Assembly: GCA_023376005.1 (NCBI GenBank)
Contig: CM042152.1
Coordinates: forward strand, 70,676,345 to 70,740,344
Direction of reading: 5' to 3'
DNA: 64,000 bases
From: Doryteuthis pealeii
Lineage: Eukaryota > Mollusca > Cephalopoda > Myopsida > Loliginidae
The position numbers and the translations under genes were made by a program. Positions 1-10,405 of this stretch are shown here, one piece after another (the stretch's first letter is position 1; every line of letters begins with the position of its first letter). The notes under the pieces were generated by a model. It made no database searches. It worked only from the letters and a program-made list of their open reading frames with translations, and was not told the DNA's origin.

Positions 1-3000
1 TTTTGTGTCTAATTTTGTCGTATGTTTTGTCTTAAATTTCATCAAAATTGCAGCTAAATATTTTTTTTCCTCTAACTCTAACACGGCTAGAATTCACCTC
101 GGAATTTAGTAGTAAAAGTCGCCAGTGAGTAAAATCTGTCTGTAGATGTACTGGCACTGGGACCCCCCCCCCCAACTAATCCAACACGTGTTCCTTAGAT
201 TTATTGGCGAGTATATACATTTGAATTTTTGGTTCCCAGCTAACAACATGCTTTTCCAAATGCCTGAAACTAATTCAAGAGCTAATAATTATCGATATAG
301 ACATTATTATTGACGAAAACTTCGTAAGTAAATTATCAACAATAATATTCGTTTGAATTCAGGATGAGAATTGTTTTTTGTTAACTAATTTTGTACAAAT
401 TCTGTGTCTAATTCTGTCGTATTTTTTGTCTTAAATTTCATCAAATTTTCAACTAAAAATTTTTCCTCTAACACGGCTAGAATTCACCTCGGAATTTAGT
501 AGTAAAAGTCGCCAGTGAGTAAAATCTGTCTGTAGATGTACTGGCACTGGGACCCCCCCCCCCCAACTAAATCCAACACGTGTTCCTTTAGATTTATTGG
601 CGAGTATATACATTTGAATTTCGGTTCCCCAGCTAACAACATGCTTTTCCAAATGCCTGAAACTAATTCAAGAGCTAATAATTATCGATATAGATATTAT
701 TGACGAAAAACTTCGTAAGTAAATTATCAACAATAATATTCGTTTGAATTCAGGATGAGAATTGTTTTTTGTTAACTAATTTTTGTACAAATTCTGTGTC
801 TAATTCTGTCGTATTTTTGTCTTAAATTTCATCAAATTTTCAACTAAAAATTCCTCTAACACGGCTAGAATTCACCTCGGAATTTAGTAGTAAAAGTCGC
901 CAGTGAGTAAAATCTGTCTGTAGATGTACTGGCACTGGGACCCCCCCCCCAACTAAATCCAACACGTGTTCTTTAGATTTATTGGCGAGTATATACATTT
1001 GAATTTCGGTTCCCAGCTAACAACATGCTTTTCCAAATGCCTGAAACTAATTCAAGAGCTAATAATTATCGATATAGATATTATTTTGACGAAAACTTCG
1101 TAAGTAAATTATCAACAATAATATTCGTTTGAATTCAGGATGAGAATTGTTTTTTGTTAACTAATTTTGTACAAATTTTGTGTCTAATTCTGTCGTATTT
1201 TTGTCTTAAATTTCATCAAATTTTCAACTAAAATTTTTCCTCTAACACGGCTAGAATTCACCTCGGAATTTAGTAGTAAAAGTCGCCAGTGAGTAAAATC
1301 TGTCTGTAGATGTACTGGCACTGGGACCCCCCCCCCCAACTAAATCCAACACGTGTTCTTTCTTTAGATTTATTGGCGAGTATATACATTTGAATTTCGG
1401 TTCCCCAGCTAACAACATGCTTTTCCAAATGCCTGAAACTAATTCAAGAGCTAATAATTATCGATATAGATATTATTTGACGAAAAACTTCGTAAGTAAA
1501 TTATCAACAATAATATTCGTTTGAATTCAGGATGAGAATTGTTTTTTGTTAACTAATTTTTGTACAAATTCTGTGTCTAATTCTGTCGTATTTTTTGTCT
1601 TAAATTTCATCAAATTTTCAACTAAAAATTGTTCCTCTAACACGGCTAGAATTCACCTCGGAATTTAGTAGTAAAAGTCGCCAGTGAGTAAAATCTGTCT
1701 GTAGATGTACTGGCACTGGGACCCCCCCCCCCCAACTAAATCCAACACGTGTTCTTTCTTTAGATTTATTGGCGAGTATATACATTTGAATTTCGGTTCC
1801 CCAGCTAACAACATGCTTTTCCAAATGCCTGAAACTAATTCAAGAGCTAATAATTATCGATATAGATATTATTTGACGAAAAACTTCGTAAGTAAATTAT
1901 CAACAATAATATTCGTTTGAATTCAGGATGAGAATTGTTTTTTGTTAACTAATTTTTGTACAAATTCTGTGTCTAATTCTGTCGTATTTTTGTCTTAAAT
2001 TTCATCAAATTTCAACTAAAAATTGTTCCTCTAACACGGCTAGAATTCACCTCGGAATTTAGTAGTAAAAGTCGCCAGTGAGTAAAATCTGTCTGTAGAT
2101 GTACTGGCACTGGGACCCCCCCCCCCCAACTAAATCCAACACGTGTTCTTTCTTTAGATTTATTGGCGAGTATATACATTTGAATTTCGGTTCCCCAGCT
2201 AACAACATGCTTTTCCAAATGCCTGAAACTAATTCAAGAGCTAATAATTATCGATATAGATATTATTTGACGAAAAACTTCGTAAGTAAATTATCAACAA
2301 TAATATTCGTTTGAATTCAGGATGAGAATTGTTTTTTGTTAACTAATTTTTGTACAAATTCTGTGTCTAATTCTGTCGTATTTTTGTCTTAAATTTCATC
2401 AAATTTTCAACTAAAAATTGTTCCTCTAACACGGCTAGAATTCACCTCGGAATTTAGTAGTAAAAGTCGCCAGTGAGTAAAATCTGTCTGTAGATGTACT
2501 GGCACTGGGACCCCCCCCCCCCAACTAAATCCAACACGTGTTCTTTCTTTAGATTTATTGGCGAGTATATACATTTGAATTTCGGTTCCCCAGCTAACAA
2601 CATGCTTTTCCAAATGCCTGAAACTAATTCAAGAGCTAATAATTATCGATATAGATATTATTTGACGAAAAACTTCGTAAGTAAATTATCAACAATAATA
2701 TTCGTTTGAATTCAGGATGAGAATTGTTTTTTGTTAACTAATTTTTGTACAAATTCTGTGTCTAATTCTGTCGTATTTTTGTCTTAAATTTCATCAAATT
2801 TTCAACTAAAAATTGTTCCTCTAACACGGCTAGAATTCACCTCGGAATTTAGTAGTAAAAGTCGCCAGTGAGTAAAATCTGTCTGTAGATGTACTGGCAC
2901 TGGGACCCCCCCCCCAACTAAATCCAACACGTGTTCTTTCTTTAGATTTATTGGCGAGTATATACATTTGAATTTCGGTTCCCCAGCTAACAACATGCTT

Positions 3001-4798
3001 TTCCAAATGCCTGAAACTAATTCAAGAGCTAATAATTATCGATATAGATATTATTTGACGAAAAACTTCGTAAGTAAATTATCAACAATAATATTCGTTT
3101 GAATTCAGGATGAGAATTGTTTTTTGTTAACTAATTTTGTACAAATTCTGTGTCTAATTCTGTCGTATTTTTTGTCTTAAATTTCATCAAATTTTCAACT
3201 AAAAATTGTTCCTCTAACACGGCTAGAATTCACCTCGGAATTTAGTAGTAAAAGTCGCCAGTGAGTAAAATCTGTCTGTAGATGTACTGGCACTGGGACC
3301 CCCCCCCCCAACTAAATCCAACACGTGTTCTTTCTTTAGATTTATTGGCGAGTATATACATTTGAATTTCGGTTCCCCAGCTAACAACATGCTTTTCCAA
3401 ATGCCTGAAACTAATTCAAGAGCTAATAATTATCGATATAGATATTATTTGACGAAAAACTTCGTAAGTAAATTATCAACAATAATATTCGTTTGAATTC
3501 AGGATGAGAATTGTTTTTTGTTAACTAATTTTTGTACAAATTCTGTGTCTAATTCTGTCGTATTTTTTGTCTTAAATTTCATCAAATTTTCAACTAAAAA
3601 TTGTTCCTCTAACACGGCTAGAATTCACCTCGGAATTTAGTAGTAAAAGTCGCCAGTGAGTAAAATCTGTCTGTAGATGTACTGGCACTGGGACCCCCCC
3701 CCCCAACTAAATCCAACACGTGTTCTTTCTTTAGATTTATTGGCGAGTATATACATTTGAATTTCGGTTCCCCAGCTAACAACATGCTTTTCCAAATGCC
3801 TGAAACTAATTCAAGAGCTAATAATTATCGATATAGATATTATTTGACGAAAAACTTCGTAAGTAAATTATCAACAATAATATTCGTTTGAATTCAGGAT
3901 GAGAATTGTTTTTTGTTAACTAATTTTTGTACAAATTCTGTGTCTAATTCTGTCGTTTTTTGTCTTAAATTTCATCAAATTTTCAACTAAAAATTCCTCT
4001 AACACGGCTAGAATTCACCTCGGAATTTAGTAGTAAAAGTCGCCAGTGAGTAAAATCTGTCTGTAGATGTACTGGCACTGGGACCCCCCCCCCCAACTAA
4101 ATCCAACACGTGTTCTTTCTTTAGATTTATTGGCGAGTATATACATTTGAATTTCGGTTCCCCAGCTAACAACATGCTTTTCCAAATGCCTGAAACTAAT
4201 TCAAGAGCTAATAATTATCGATATAGATATTATTTGACGAAAAACTTCGTAAGTAAATTATCAACAATAATATTCGTTTGAATTCAGGATGAGAATTGTT
4301 TTTTGTTAACTAATTTTTGTACAAATTCTGTGTCTAATTCTGTCGTTTTTTGTCTTAAATTTCATCAAATTTTCAACTAAAAATTGTTCCTCTAACACGG
4401 CTAGAATTCACCTCGGAATTTAGTAGTAAAAGTCGCCAGTGAGTAAAATCTGTCTGTAGATGTACTGGCACTGGGACCCCCCCCCCCCAACTAAATCCAA
4501 CACGTGTTCTTTCTTTAGATTTATTGGCGAGTATATACATTTGAATTTCGGTTCCCCAGCTAACAACATGCTTTTCCAAATGCCTGAAACTAATTCAAGA
4601 GCTAATAATTATCGATATAGATATTATTTGACGAAAAACTTCGTAAGTAAATTATCAACAATAATATTCGTTTGAATTCAGGATGAGAATTGTTTTTTGT
4701 TAACTAATTTTGTACAAATTCTGTGTCTAATTCTGTCGTATTTTTTGTCTTAAATTTTCATCAAAATATTTTCCACTAATTCTAACACAGAAATTCTA
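1..4798. repeat. ~394 bp satellite, 12 tandem units
   Basis: The landmark ctggcactggga recurs at 151, 541, 929, 1315, 1709, 2104, 2499, 2894, 3287, 3682, 4072 and 4465, giving unit lengths of 386-395 bp. Each unit has a poly-C run of variable length, the palindrome AACACGTGTT (an E-box) and a tail ending in TCTTAAATTTCATCAAA. Units from about 1315 onward are nearly identical; the first three and the last edge carry more indels, for example gttccttag in place of gttctttctttag. The window begins inside a unit, so the array continues to the left. Open frames of 64-71 codons recur on both strands only because the unit is repeated, and I do not call them genes. Confidence 0.97.
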
Positions 4799-5028
4799 CA
4801 GTCCTATCACAGTCAATTTAAATCCATCTTTCACTAAGAAGACTCTCGACTTAGAAACGGTTCTCTTTTGCCAAAATGGTAGGGATTAATTTGACTTAAA
4901 CTAAGTTGAAACTTAATAGTGGATGGATTTTTTTTTTTTTTTTTTTTTACCCCTTTTTCGGGAAACAACTCGAGGCAGATTATACATCTTACCTCACAAA
5001 TAAAACCATGGGTAGCAGCGTGGTGGAT
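4799..5028. other. Unassigned junction with poly-T run
   Basis: This joins the satellite to the LINE. It holds a decayed satellite tail and a T run at about 4929-4948. The last ~40 bases may already belong to the LINE 5' region. No gene is visible. Confidence 0.5.
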
Positions 5029-5121
5029 GTGAGACATGGCGGATGAACCCAAAATGGGTCAACGGTGTATCTCACGTGATGCTGGGCGGATGAGCCTAAA
5101 AGCGGGCCAACGGCCAGGATC
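5029..5121 (+). ncRNA. Pair of covarying hairpin modules in LINE 5' region
   Basis: Two modules share GGCGGATGA (5038-5046 and 5085-5093) and CAACGG (5060-5065 and 5108-5113). Between these strands each has its own hairpin: ACCC/GGGT in module 1 and GCCT/GGGC in module 2. Outside them each has its own closing stem: GTGAGA/TCTCAC (5029-5034 with 5070-5075) in module 1, and GAT..CTGG/CCAG..ATC (5078-5085 with 5114-5121) in module 2. Constant internal-loop strands with differing but still paired stems are what a structured RNA duplicated in tandem would show. Function is unknown; the pattern is seen directly, while an RNA role is inference. Confidence 0.45.
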
Positions 5122-5228
5122 AAACAGTTCAGTCAGGAAACTACTGCTCCTCATCTCTAAGTCTGGCGTCTATTGATGAGTCAAATTAGCCACCGAAAGG
5201 TATCGATGACATCGAGCCAACCAAACCT

Positions 5229-6640
5229 ATGACATTACACAAAAATATCAAATCATACAGCATCGCGACTCTCGCTGAAGAAGGTGCGCGTCCACGGGTT
5301 CGAGCGCTGGCCTGTGTCGAAAAATCTGCTACAGCGCCCCAACAACATCAAACACACACAAACCGCATCACACGCAGAGCAGACAAACAAGACACACCCA
5401 CCACCAACGTCGTAGCTCTGAAAACCATATCCAAAAAGTCAACCATAGAACCTAGATGTAAAACACACCTAAGGTGTAAACAAACCTTAAATCTAGCCAC
5501 ATTCAATGTCAGAACACTAAAAACTATAAACCAACTGCCCGAGTTAACTGCATCTGCAGAGGACAAAAATATAGACATAATCTGCGTACAAGAGCATAGA
5601 TTTGATCACAGTGAACTAGATATAAAATACCACGAAACAGGTAACGGATGGACTTTCGTGTCAGCATCTGCGTGGAAAAACTCCATAAATGCCACTATAG
5701 GAGGCGTAGGAATGCTCCTCAGCCCCCAGGCTATGAGAGCACTAAACAGTATAGAAAAAATCCGAGAATCATATGCGCTACGTTTAATGGGAATCCCTGC
5801 ATGACAGTAGTCTCGTGCTATAGCCCCACTAATGTCAGCGAAGAAACGGACATAGCAAAGTTCTATAATGAGCTATCCTCCCTATGCAGACAGATTCCCA
5901 AACACAATGTCCTAGTAATTGGGGGCGACATGAATGCGCAGATAGGCATAAGCGAGAACAATAAATACTGCCTACATAACACCCCAAACAGGAACGGCGA
6001 ATTACTAGCAGAGTTCTCTCTTGAGAACAGGCTAGTATGCCTAAATACAAAATACCAGAAAAGAAAAGGCAAACTCTGGACCTACACATACCCAAACAAT
6101 ACAAGAGCCCAATTAGACTATATCCTAATAAATAAAAAATGGATAAATAGTGCAATGAACTGCGAAGCATACTCCTCTTTTGAAGGAGTATCCTCCGACC
6201 ACAGAATAGTCACAGCAAAATTACGACTTAGCCTACGTAGGAACAAAAAGCAAACCAGTAAGACTGTACGATACAGCTGGTCAACACTTGCCAACAGTGA
6301 TATATGCAATCGATATGCTGTGGCAGTAAGAAACAGATTCGATATCCTCCAGGAGGCATTTGAAAGCCCCACCGCAAACGAAGAATATGAAAACTTCGTC
6401 AATGCCCATCTAGAAGCAGCATCCGAATGCATACCGACCGAACTGAGAGCCAAACGCTCTGTCCCCTGGGAGACGGAGGCAGTTAGAGAAAAGAGAAATA
6501 ATATCAAAGAAACAGCCCAAATTAATAAAACAAACCCAACTAGCACCAACCTGTACAACCTTAAGAAAGCCCAGGTAGCCTTAACAAAACATACAAAAGG
6601 AACAAATAGAGTACATACAGGCACAAATAAATAATATCAG
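5229..6640 (+). pseudogene. LINE endonuclease domain (EEP family), frameshifted
   Basis: This encodes the target-nicking endonuclease of an RTE LINE. The 5' part, from the first Met at 5229, contains LATFNVRTL and CVQEHR (about 5589). Near 5795 the reading frame slips, and the continuation reads VVSCYSPTN, GGDMNAQIG (about 5921), LDYILI and SDHR (6194-6205). These are the metal- and phosphate-binding landmarks of exonuclease-endonuclease-phosphatase enzymes. In animal genome annotations such copies are often labelled craniofacial development protein 2-like. The frame ends at 6634, but the adjacent frame continues the connector (SVEDRQSRLAWQTVNEISG), so a second slip lies near 6595. The start codon is uncertain, since the upstream residues are basic and low in complexity. 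Confidence 0.88.
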
Positions 6641-8358
6641 ACAATCGGTAGAAGACAGACAGTCGCGATTAGCCTGGCAAACAGTAAACGAAATTAGTGG
6701 TAGAAAAAGCACCTCTAAATCAAAATTAAAGGCAACCAGCCAAGAAGATAGACTAAAAAAATGGAAGGACCACTTCCAGAAACTGCTAGGAACCCCCCAG
6801 AAATCATAGAAAGTAATATCCAAAAGATTGTAGATAAACAACTAGATATCAAGCTGGGAGATTTCACAATAGATGAAATAACCAAGCTTTAAAGAAGCTA
6901 AAAGGTAGAAAAGCAGCAGGACTCGACGAAATACCCCCGGAGGTGTGGAAGATAGGAAAGTTCAATGACATACTGCTTAGGCTATGCAATGCAGTATATA
7001 GACAAAATAGAATAGATAAATGGACGAAAGGCTGCATCCTCCCATTCCCTAAAAAGGGAGATCTCGGAATCGCTAAAAACTACAGAGGCATAACTCTCAC
7101 TGCTATTGCAGCCAAGATATATAATGCCCTTCTACTTAATCGCATCCGGCCCGAAATAGAAAAAATCCTTAGAAGAAACCAAAATGGATTCCGCAGAAAT
7201 CGATCCACAACCTCTCAGATCCTGACTATTCGACGGATCATAGAAGGTACGAGCAAAGAATCTAGAGGCAACGCTATTATTCGTAGATTTCTCCAAGGCA
7301 TTCGATTCCATACATAGAGGAAAAATGGAACAAATACTATTAGCATATGGCCTCCCCAATGAAACGGTTTCAGCTATAATGATGCTATACAAAGACACTA
7401 AAGCGATGGTACGCTCACCTGATGGCGACACAGATTTCTTTGACATCGCCGCTGGAGTCCTTCAAGGGGACACACTGGCACCATATATATTTATAATATG
7501 TCTAGACTACGTACTCCGAACATCATTAGATACCATAAAAGAAAAAGGTTTTAACACTAAAAAAGGCAAGAAGCAGGCGATATCCCGCACAAACAATCAC
7601 AGATGCGGACTATGCTGATGACCTTGCACTTCTTGCAGATACACCGGCAAAGGCTGAATCACTGCTACATAGCTTGGAGGAGGCAGCAAAGAATATAGGC
7701 CTCTATGTGAACTCCGGTAAAACAGAGTTCATGAATTTCAAAAATAAAGGAGACATCTCCACACTCGACGGCAAGCCTCTTAACCAGTAGAACAATTCAC
7801 ATACCTAGGTGGTAATATCTCCTCCACAGAGAGCGATGTTAATACACGAATAGCAAAGGCATGGGCGGCCACAAATAGATTATCAGTCATATGGAGGTCC
7901 GATCTCCCTGGCAAGCTGAAGCGACAGTTCTTCCAGGCTGTGGTTGTGTCGGTGCTGCTGTATGGCTGCACCACCTGGACCCTGACAAAGCGTCTTGAGA
8001 ATAAGCTAGATGGGAGCTGCACAAGAATGCTGCGAGCAGTCTTGAATAAGTCGTGGAAACAGCACCCCACAAGGAAACAGCTGTACGGTCACCTGCCCCC
8101 ATCTCACAAACTATCCGAGTGAGACGGACAAGGCATGCAGGACACTGCTGGAGAAGCAGGGATGAACTCATAAGCGACGTTCTCCTGTGGAAGCCAACAC
8201 ATGGACATGCAAGTGTGGGGCGCCCAGCAAGGACATACATTGACCAGTTATGTGAAGATGCTGGCTGCTCCGCAGAGGAGCTTCCAGGTGTAATGAATGA
8301 TAGGGAGGGTTGGCGAAAGATTGTCATGGATGCCCGTGCTACATGCGCGACATCATGA
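6641..8358 (+). pseudogene. LINE reverse transcriptase and C-terminal domain, frameshifted
   Basis: The polymerase palm can be followed across several frames: KGRKAAGLDEIPPEVW (about 6900), KGCILPFPKKGD and NYRGITLTA (about 7035-7095), QNGFRRNRSTTSQIL, then a slip near 7285 before FSKAFDS-like sequence. MEQILLAYGLP at 7325 leads to AGVLQGDTLAPYIF, and the catalytic YADDLALL lies at 7611. FTYLGGNISS and IWRSDLPGKLKRQFFQA precede the C-terminal YGCTTWTLTKRLENKLDGSCTRMLRA. The protein ends with RRTRHAGHCWRSRDELISDV and GRPARTYIDQL, stopping at about 8355. Breaks near 6785, 6891, 7285, 7590 and 7785 make it a relic. Confidence 0.88.
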
Positions 8359-8447
<89 letters not shown>

Positions 8448-8490
8448 GAGGGAGAGAGAGAGAGGGGATAGAGAGAGAGAGAGAGAGAGG
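8359..8490. repeat. (AT)n followed by (GA)n microsatellite
   Basis: Two (AT)n blocks separated by gatgat (8361-8444) follow the LINE tail directly. A GA-rich run follows at 8445-8490. The tail of the LINE has probably seeded the microsatellite. Confidence 0.95.
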
Positions 8491-8965
8491 GGGGAGGGAT
8501 TTGAACAGCCTTATACTGATAGATATTAATCGTCTCAGATACATAGATAGATATAAACAGTTTTATAGGTAGATAGATTCCGAGCGAAAATATCTCCTCA
8601 AAATTGATCGCAGTTTCCGGCTGTTATATTTCATTTTCTATTGGTCGAGAGTTTTCTTTCTTAAGTCAATAAGCCAACGTAACACGATGTCCTTCACAGC
8701 TCAACGATTTGTATTTTAACCGTAACGTTTGTTTTTTCTTTTTGTTTCTTTTTTGTTTTTGTTTTTGTTTTTTTTTGTTTTTTTTTCCTTGTCTCTCTGT
8801 GCTTATAGCCCAACAATCAGTTCAAGATGGCGAATACAAAACTCGTTTCGTTTCATTAACATATAATAAACCTATTGTCCTTCTACGTTCATGCAAAGTC
8901 TTATTGTATTTGACATTTTTCTACGTATCAAATCAAAATAAATCGATCATCCTCATCATCCTCAT
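8491..8965. other. Unassigned AT-rich sequence
   Basis: This holds short tagata runs at 8540-8575 and a T/G-rich tract at 8728-8790. The 92-codon frame through the T tract is homopolymer-driven. I see no gene or recognised repeat. Confidence 0.5.
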
Positions 8966-8987
8966 CATTATCATCATGTCGCGCTAG

Positions 8988-9433
8988 TGTGACGAGAGAA
9001 ATTACGCACGTGGTAGCTCAAAACGAGCACGAACATGTATGTTGTGCAAAATGAGATCAGGGTGAAGTGTAGCGGGCTATTAGGGAAATTGAATTCGCAT
9101 CCTCCTGATCGTGAGTCGTGACTTGACGTCGGACTATCTCGTTGGCGCGTATGCAAATTCCTACACTGCGCGATTGACTCGGATGTGGGGTTTTGGCCAG
9201 GGCAGTGAATGATTATTTAAGGCCTGCCTTACCACACCGTGACAGTTGCGTTCTGATCTTGCTGACGAGGGCGAGTGAGCTTTGGCGGAGGACTGCTAGA
9301 AACAATTGTTGCAGGCGGCAAGGACTTGGCCTGGGGACTTTTCCAGCTAGGAGAACTTATTTTTCGGCGGAAAGATCCGGCTGTCCGACCGGCTGTCCGA
9401 GCCGACGAATTTTCTGTTCACTTATTATAGACA
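8988..9433. mobile_element. Candidate solo LTR (446 bp) inside RTE fragment
   Basis: The insert begins TGTGACGAG and ends ATTATAGACA, the TG...CA ends expected of an LTR. It splits the RTE 3' end exactly where other copies read gtcgcgct-gttagcacgg. The flanks gctag and gtagc are consistent with a decayed short target duplication. Inside are a CRE-like TGACGTC (9124-9130), an octamer ATGCAAAT (9151-9158), a TATA-like TATTTAA (9214-9220), and a perfect tandem 12-mer ccggctgtccga (9377-9400). No internal retroviral genes are present, hence solo. The gypsy or BEL class is not determinable here. Promoter order suggests plus orientation. Confidence 0.55.
9151..9220 (+). promoter_or_regulatory. Octamer and TATA-like pair of the LTR candidate
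   Basis: ATGCAAAT at 9151-9158 and TATTTAA at 9214-9220 lie 55 bp apart in a GC-richer segment than the surroundings. This is a plausible U3 core promoter, by sequence resemblance only. Confidence 0.3.
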
Positions 9434-9892
9434 GTAGCATGGATATCCATGACAATCTCTCGCCAAACGTCCCTATCATCCATTGCTCTTGGGAGGTCCT
9501 CTGCGCAGCATACAGTATCTGGACAGAGCTGGTCAATGTAGGTATTTGCTGGACAACACACACTGGCGTGCCCATGTGCTGGTTTTCATAGGAAAGCGTC
9601 ACATGAGTTCGTCCCCGCTTCTCTAGCAGTGTCCAGTATGTCTCGTTCGTCTCACTTGGATGGACAGTGTGATAGGGGGCAAGTGGTCGTACAGATGCTT
9701 TATGGTAGTGTTGTTTCTGCAATTTGTTTAAGATCGTGTGTAGCCTTCTTGTGCAGCTCTCATCTACCTTATTCTCTAGGCGCTTCGTTAGGGTCCAAGT
9801 GGTGCAGCCATACTGTAGCACTGATACAACTACGGATGGGAAGAATTGTCGCTTTAACTTATCATATGGAAATCCGATCTCACTGACAAGTT

Positions 9893-10025
9893 AATAAATA
9901 AATAAGAATAAGACTGTGATTAACTTCTTACCTATCGATCCCGGATAGACTCGCTTTCACGCATTAATAATAAATTTACCATGAATAGCTCTGTTGTATT
10001 TCTTTGCGACTATCATTGCACTAGC
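9893..10025. other. Unassigned spacer
   Basis: AT-rich sequence starting with taaataaataa. Nothing recognisable. Confidence 0.4.
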
Positions 10026-10335
10026 AAGACCTGTGGATATACCACAATATGATAATTTAATTATTGAAACGTTTGATATTTTAAATTCAGAACTATTGCA
10101 AAATAGTTCAATATGTAAAAAGTATAACGTTGATTTAGCTCTCTCTCTACCTCCCTGACCCCTCTTTCTTTCTTTCTTTCTTTCTTTTTCTTCATATTTT
10201 CATTATATTCGAGTGAATATATTTGTATTCTCTTATATTAAGTTTGCCTAAGCAATAAAATATCCTTGTTATCACTTCGTCGTGAACTGTTCTTATATTT
10301 ATATCACACAAGGAAATGATATACTCAACCAAACA
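10026..10335. repeat. Dispersed repeat family A, copy 1
   Basis: The segment from accacaatatgataattta through the aagtttgcctaagcaataaaa block matches two other places here: 46511-46800 (first half) and 38405-38525 (second half). A (TTTC)n tract lies at 10163-10190. Class unknown; recurrence defines it. Confidence 0.7.
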
Positions 10336-10375
10336 TTCCTCAACACATAAGTATAATCACGTCGTTCTGTAAAAA

Positions 10376-10405
10376 CGGGTCCCAACGGGTTTACGGATCG
10401 TCTAG
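10376..10405 (+). mobile_element. Helitron-like 3' end
   Basis: The hairpin-forming gtcccaacgggtttacg is followed shortly by CTAG (10402-10405). A similar terminus, cccaacgggttacg then CTAG before T, occurs at 60945-60972. Helitrons end in a short hairpin plus CTRR. No 5' end was identified. Confidence 0.3.

Larger units (their letters stand above)
4985..8365 (+). mobile_element. RTE-type non-LTR retrotransposon, near full length, inactive
   Basis: The order is a structured 5' region (5029-5121), an apurinic-type endonuclease, a reverse transcriptase with YADD at 7611-7622, a C-terminal domain beginning YGCTTWTL, and a 3' end gcgcgacatcatgatg leading into (AT)n. The same 3' terminus, (GATGAT)n after gcgcgacat, ends other copies at 25636, 31441 (reverse) and 55810, so it is the family tail. 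At least four frameshifts make this copy incapable of encoding an intact protein. The 5' boundary is approximate. No target duplication could be seen because the 3' side is a microsatellite. Confidence 0.9.
8966..9892 (-). mobile_element. RTE LINE 3' fragment, reverse, interrupted by solo LTR
   Basis: The 3' terminus (catcatgtcgcgc, 8966-8987) is separated from the rest (9434-9892) by the candidate solo LTR at 8988-9433. The reverse-strand reading matches the C-terminal domain of the 4985-8365 element: YGCTTWTLTKRLENK, then THVTLSYENQHMG, and MIGTFGERLSWI near the end. The 5' end carries an oddity. After aacttatca at about 9856, the expected continuation is replaced by atatggaaatccgatctc in the opposite sense, duplicating the next few bases. 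This is the signature of a short 5' inversion from twin priming. Confidence 0.85.

Noticed and set aside
449..4675. Repeated 64-71 codon frames on both strands of the satellite
   Set aside because: They recur only because the unit is repeated, shift with poly-C length, and show no codon-level conservation beyond the DNA identity.
1..4798. CRISPR-like regular repeats
   Set aside because: The repeat has no unique spacers; the whole unit is repeated. The rest of the window is clearly eukaryotic.
5170..5225. Hammerhead-like TTGATGAG...CGAAA upstream of the LINE frame
   Set aside because: C3 is replaced by T, and stem II cannot form beyond one pair, so I did not call a ribozyme.
6118..6624. 168-codon antisense frame over the LINE endonuclease
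   Set aside because: It is a shadow of the real coding strand, which carries the EEP motifs.
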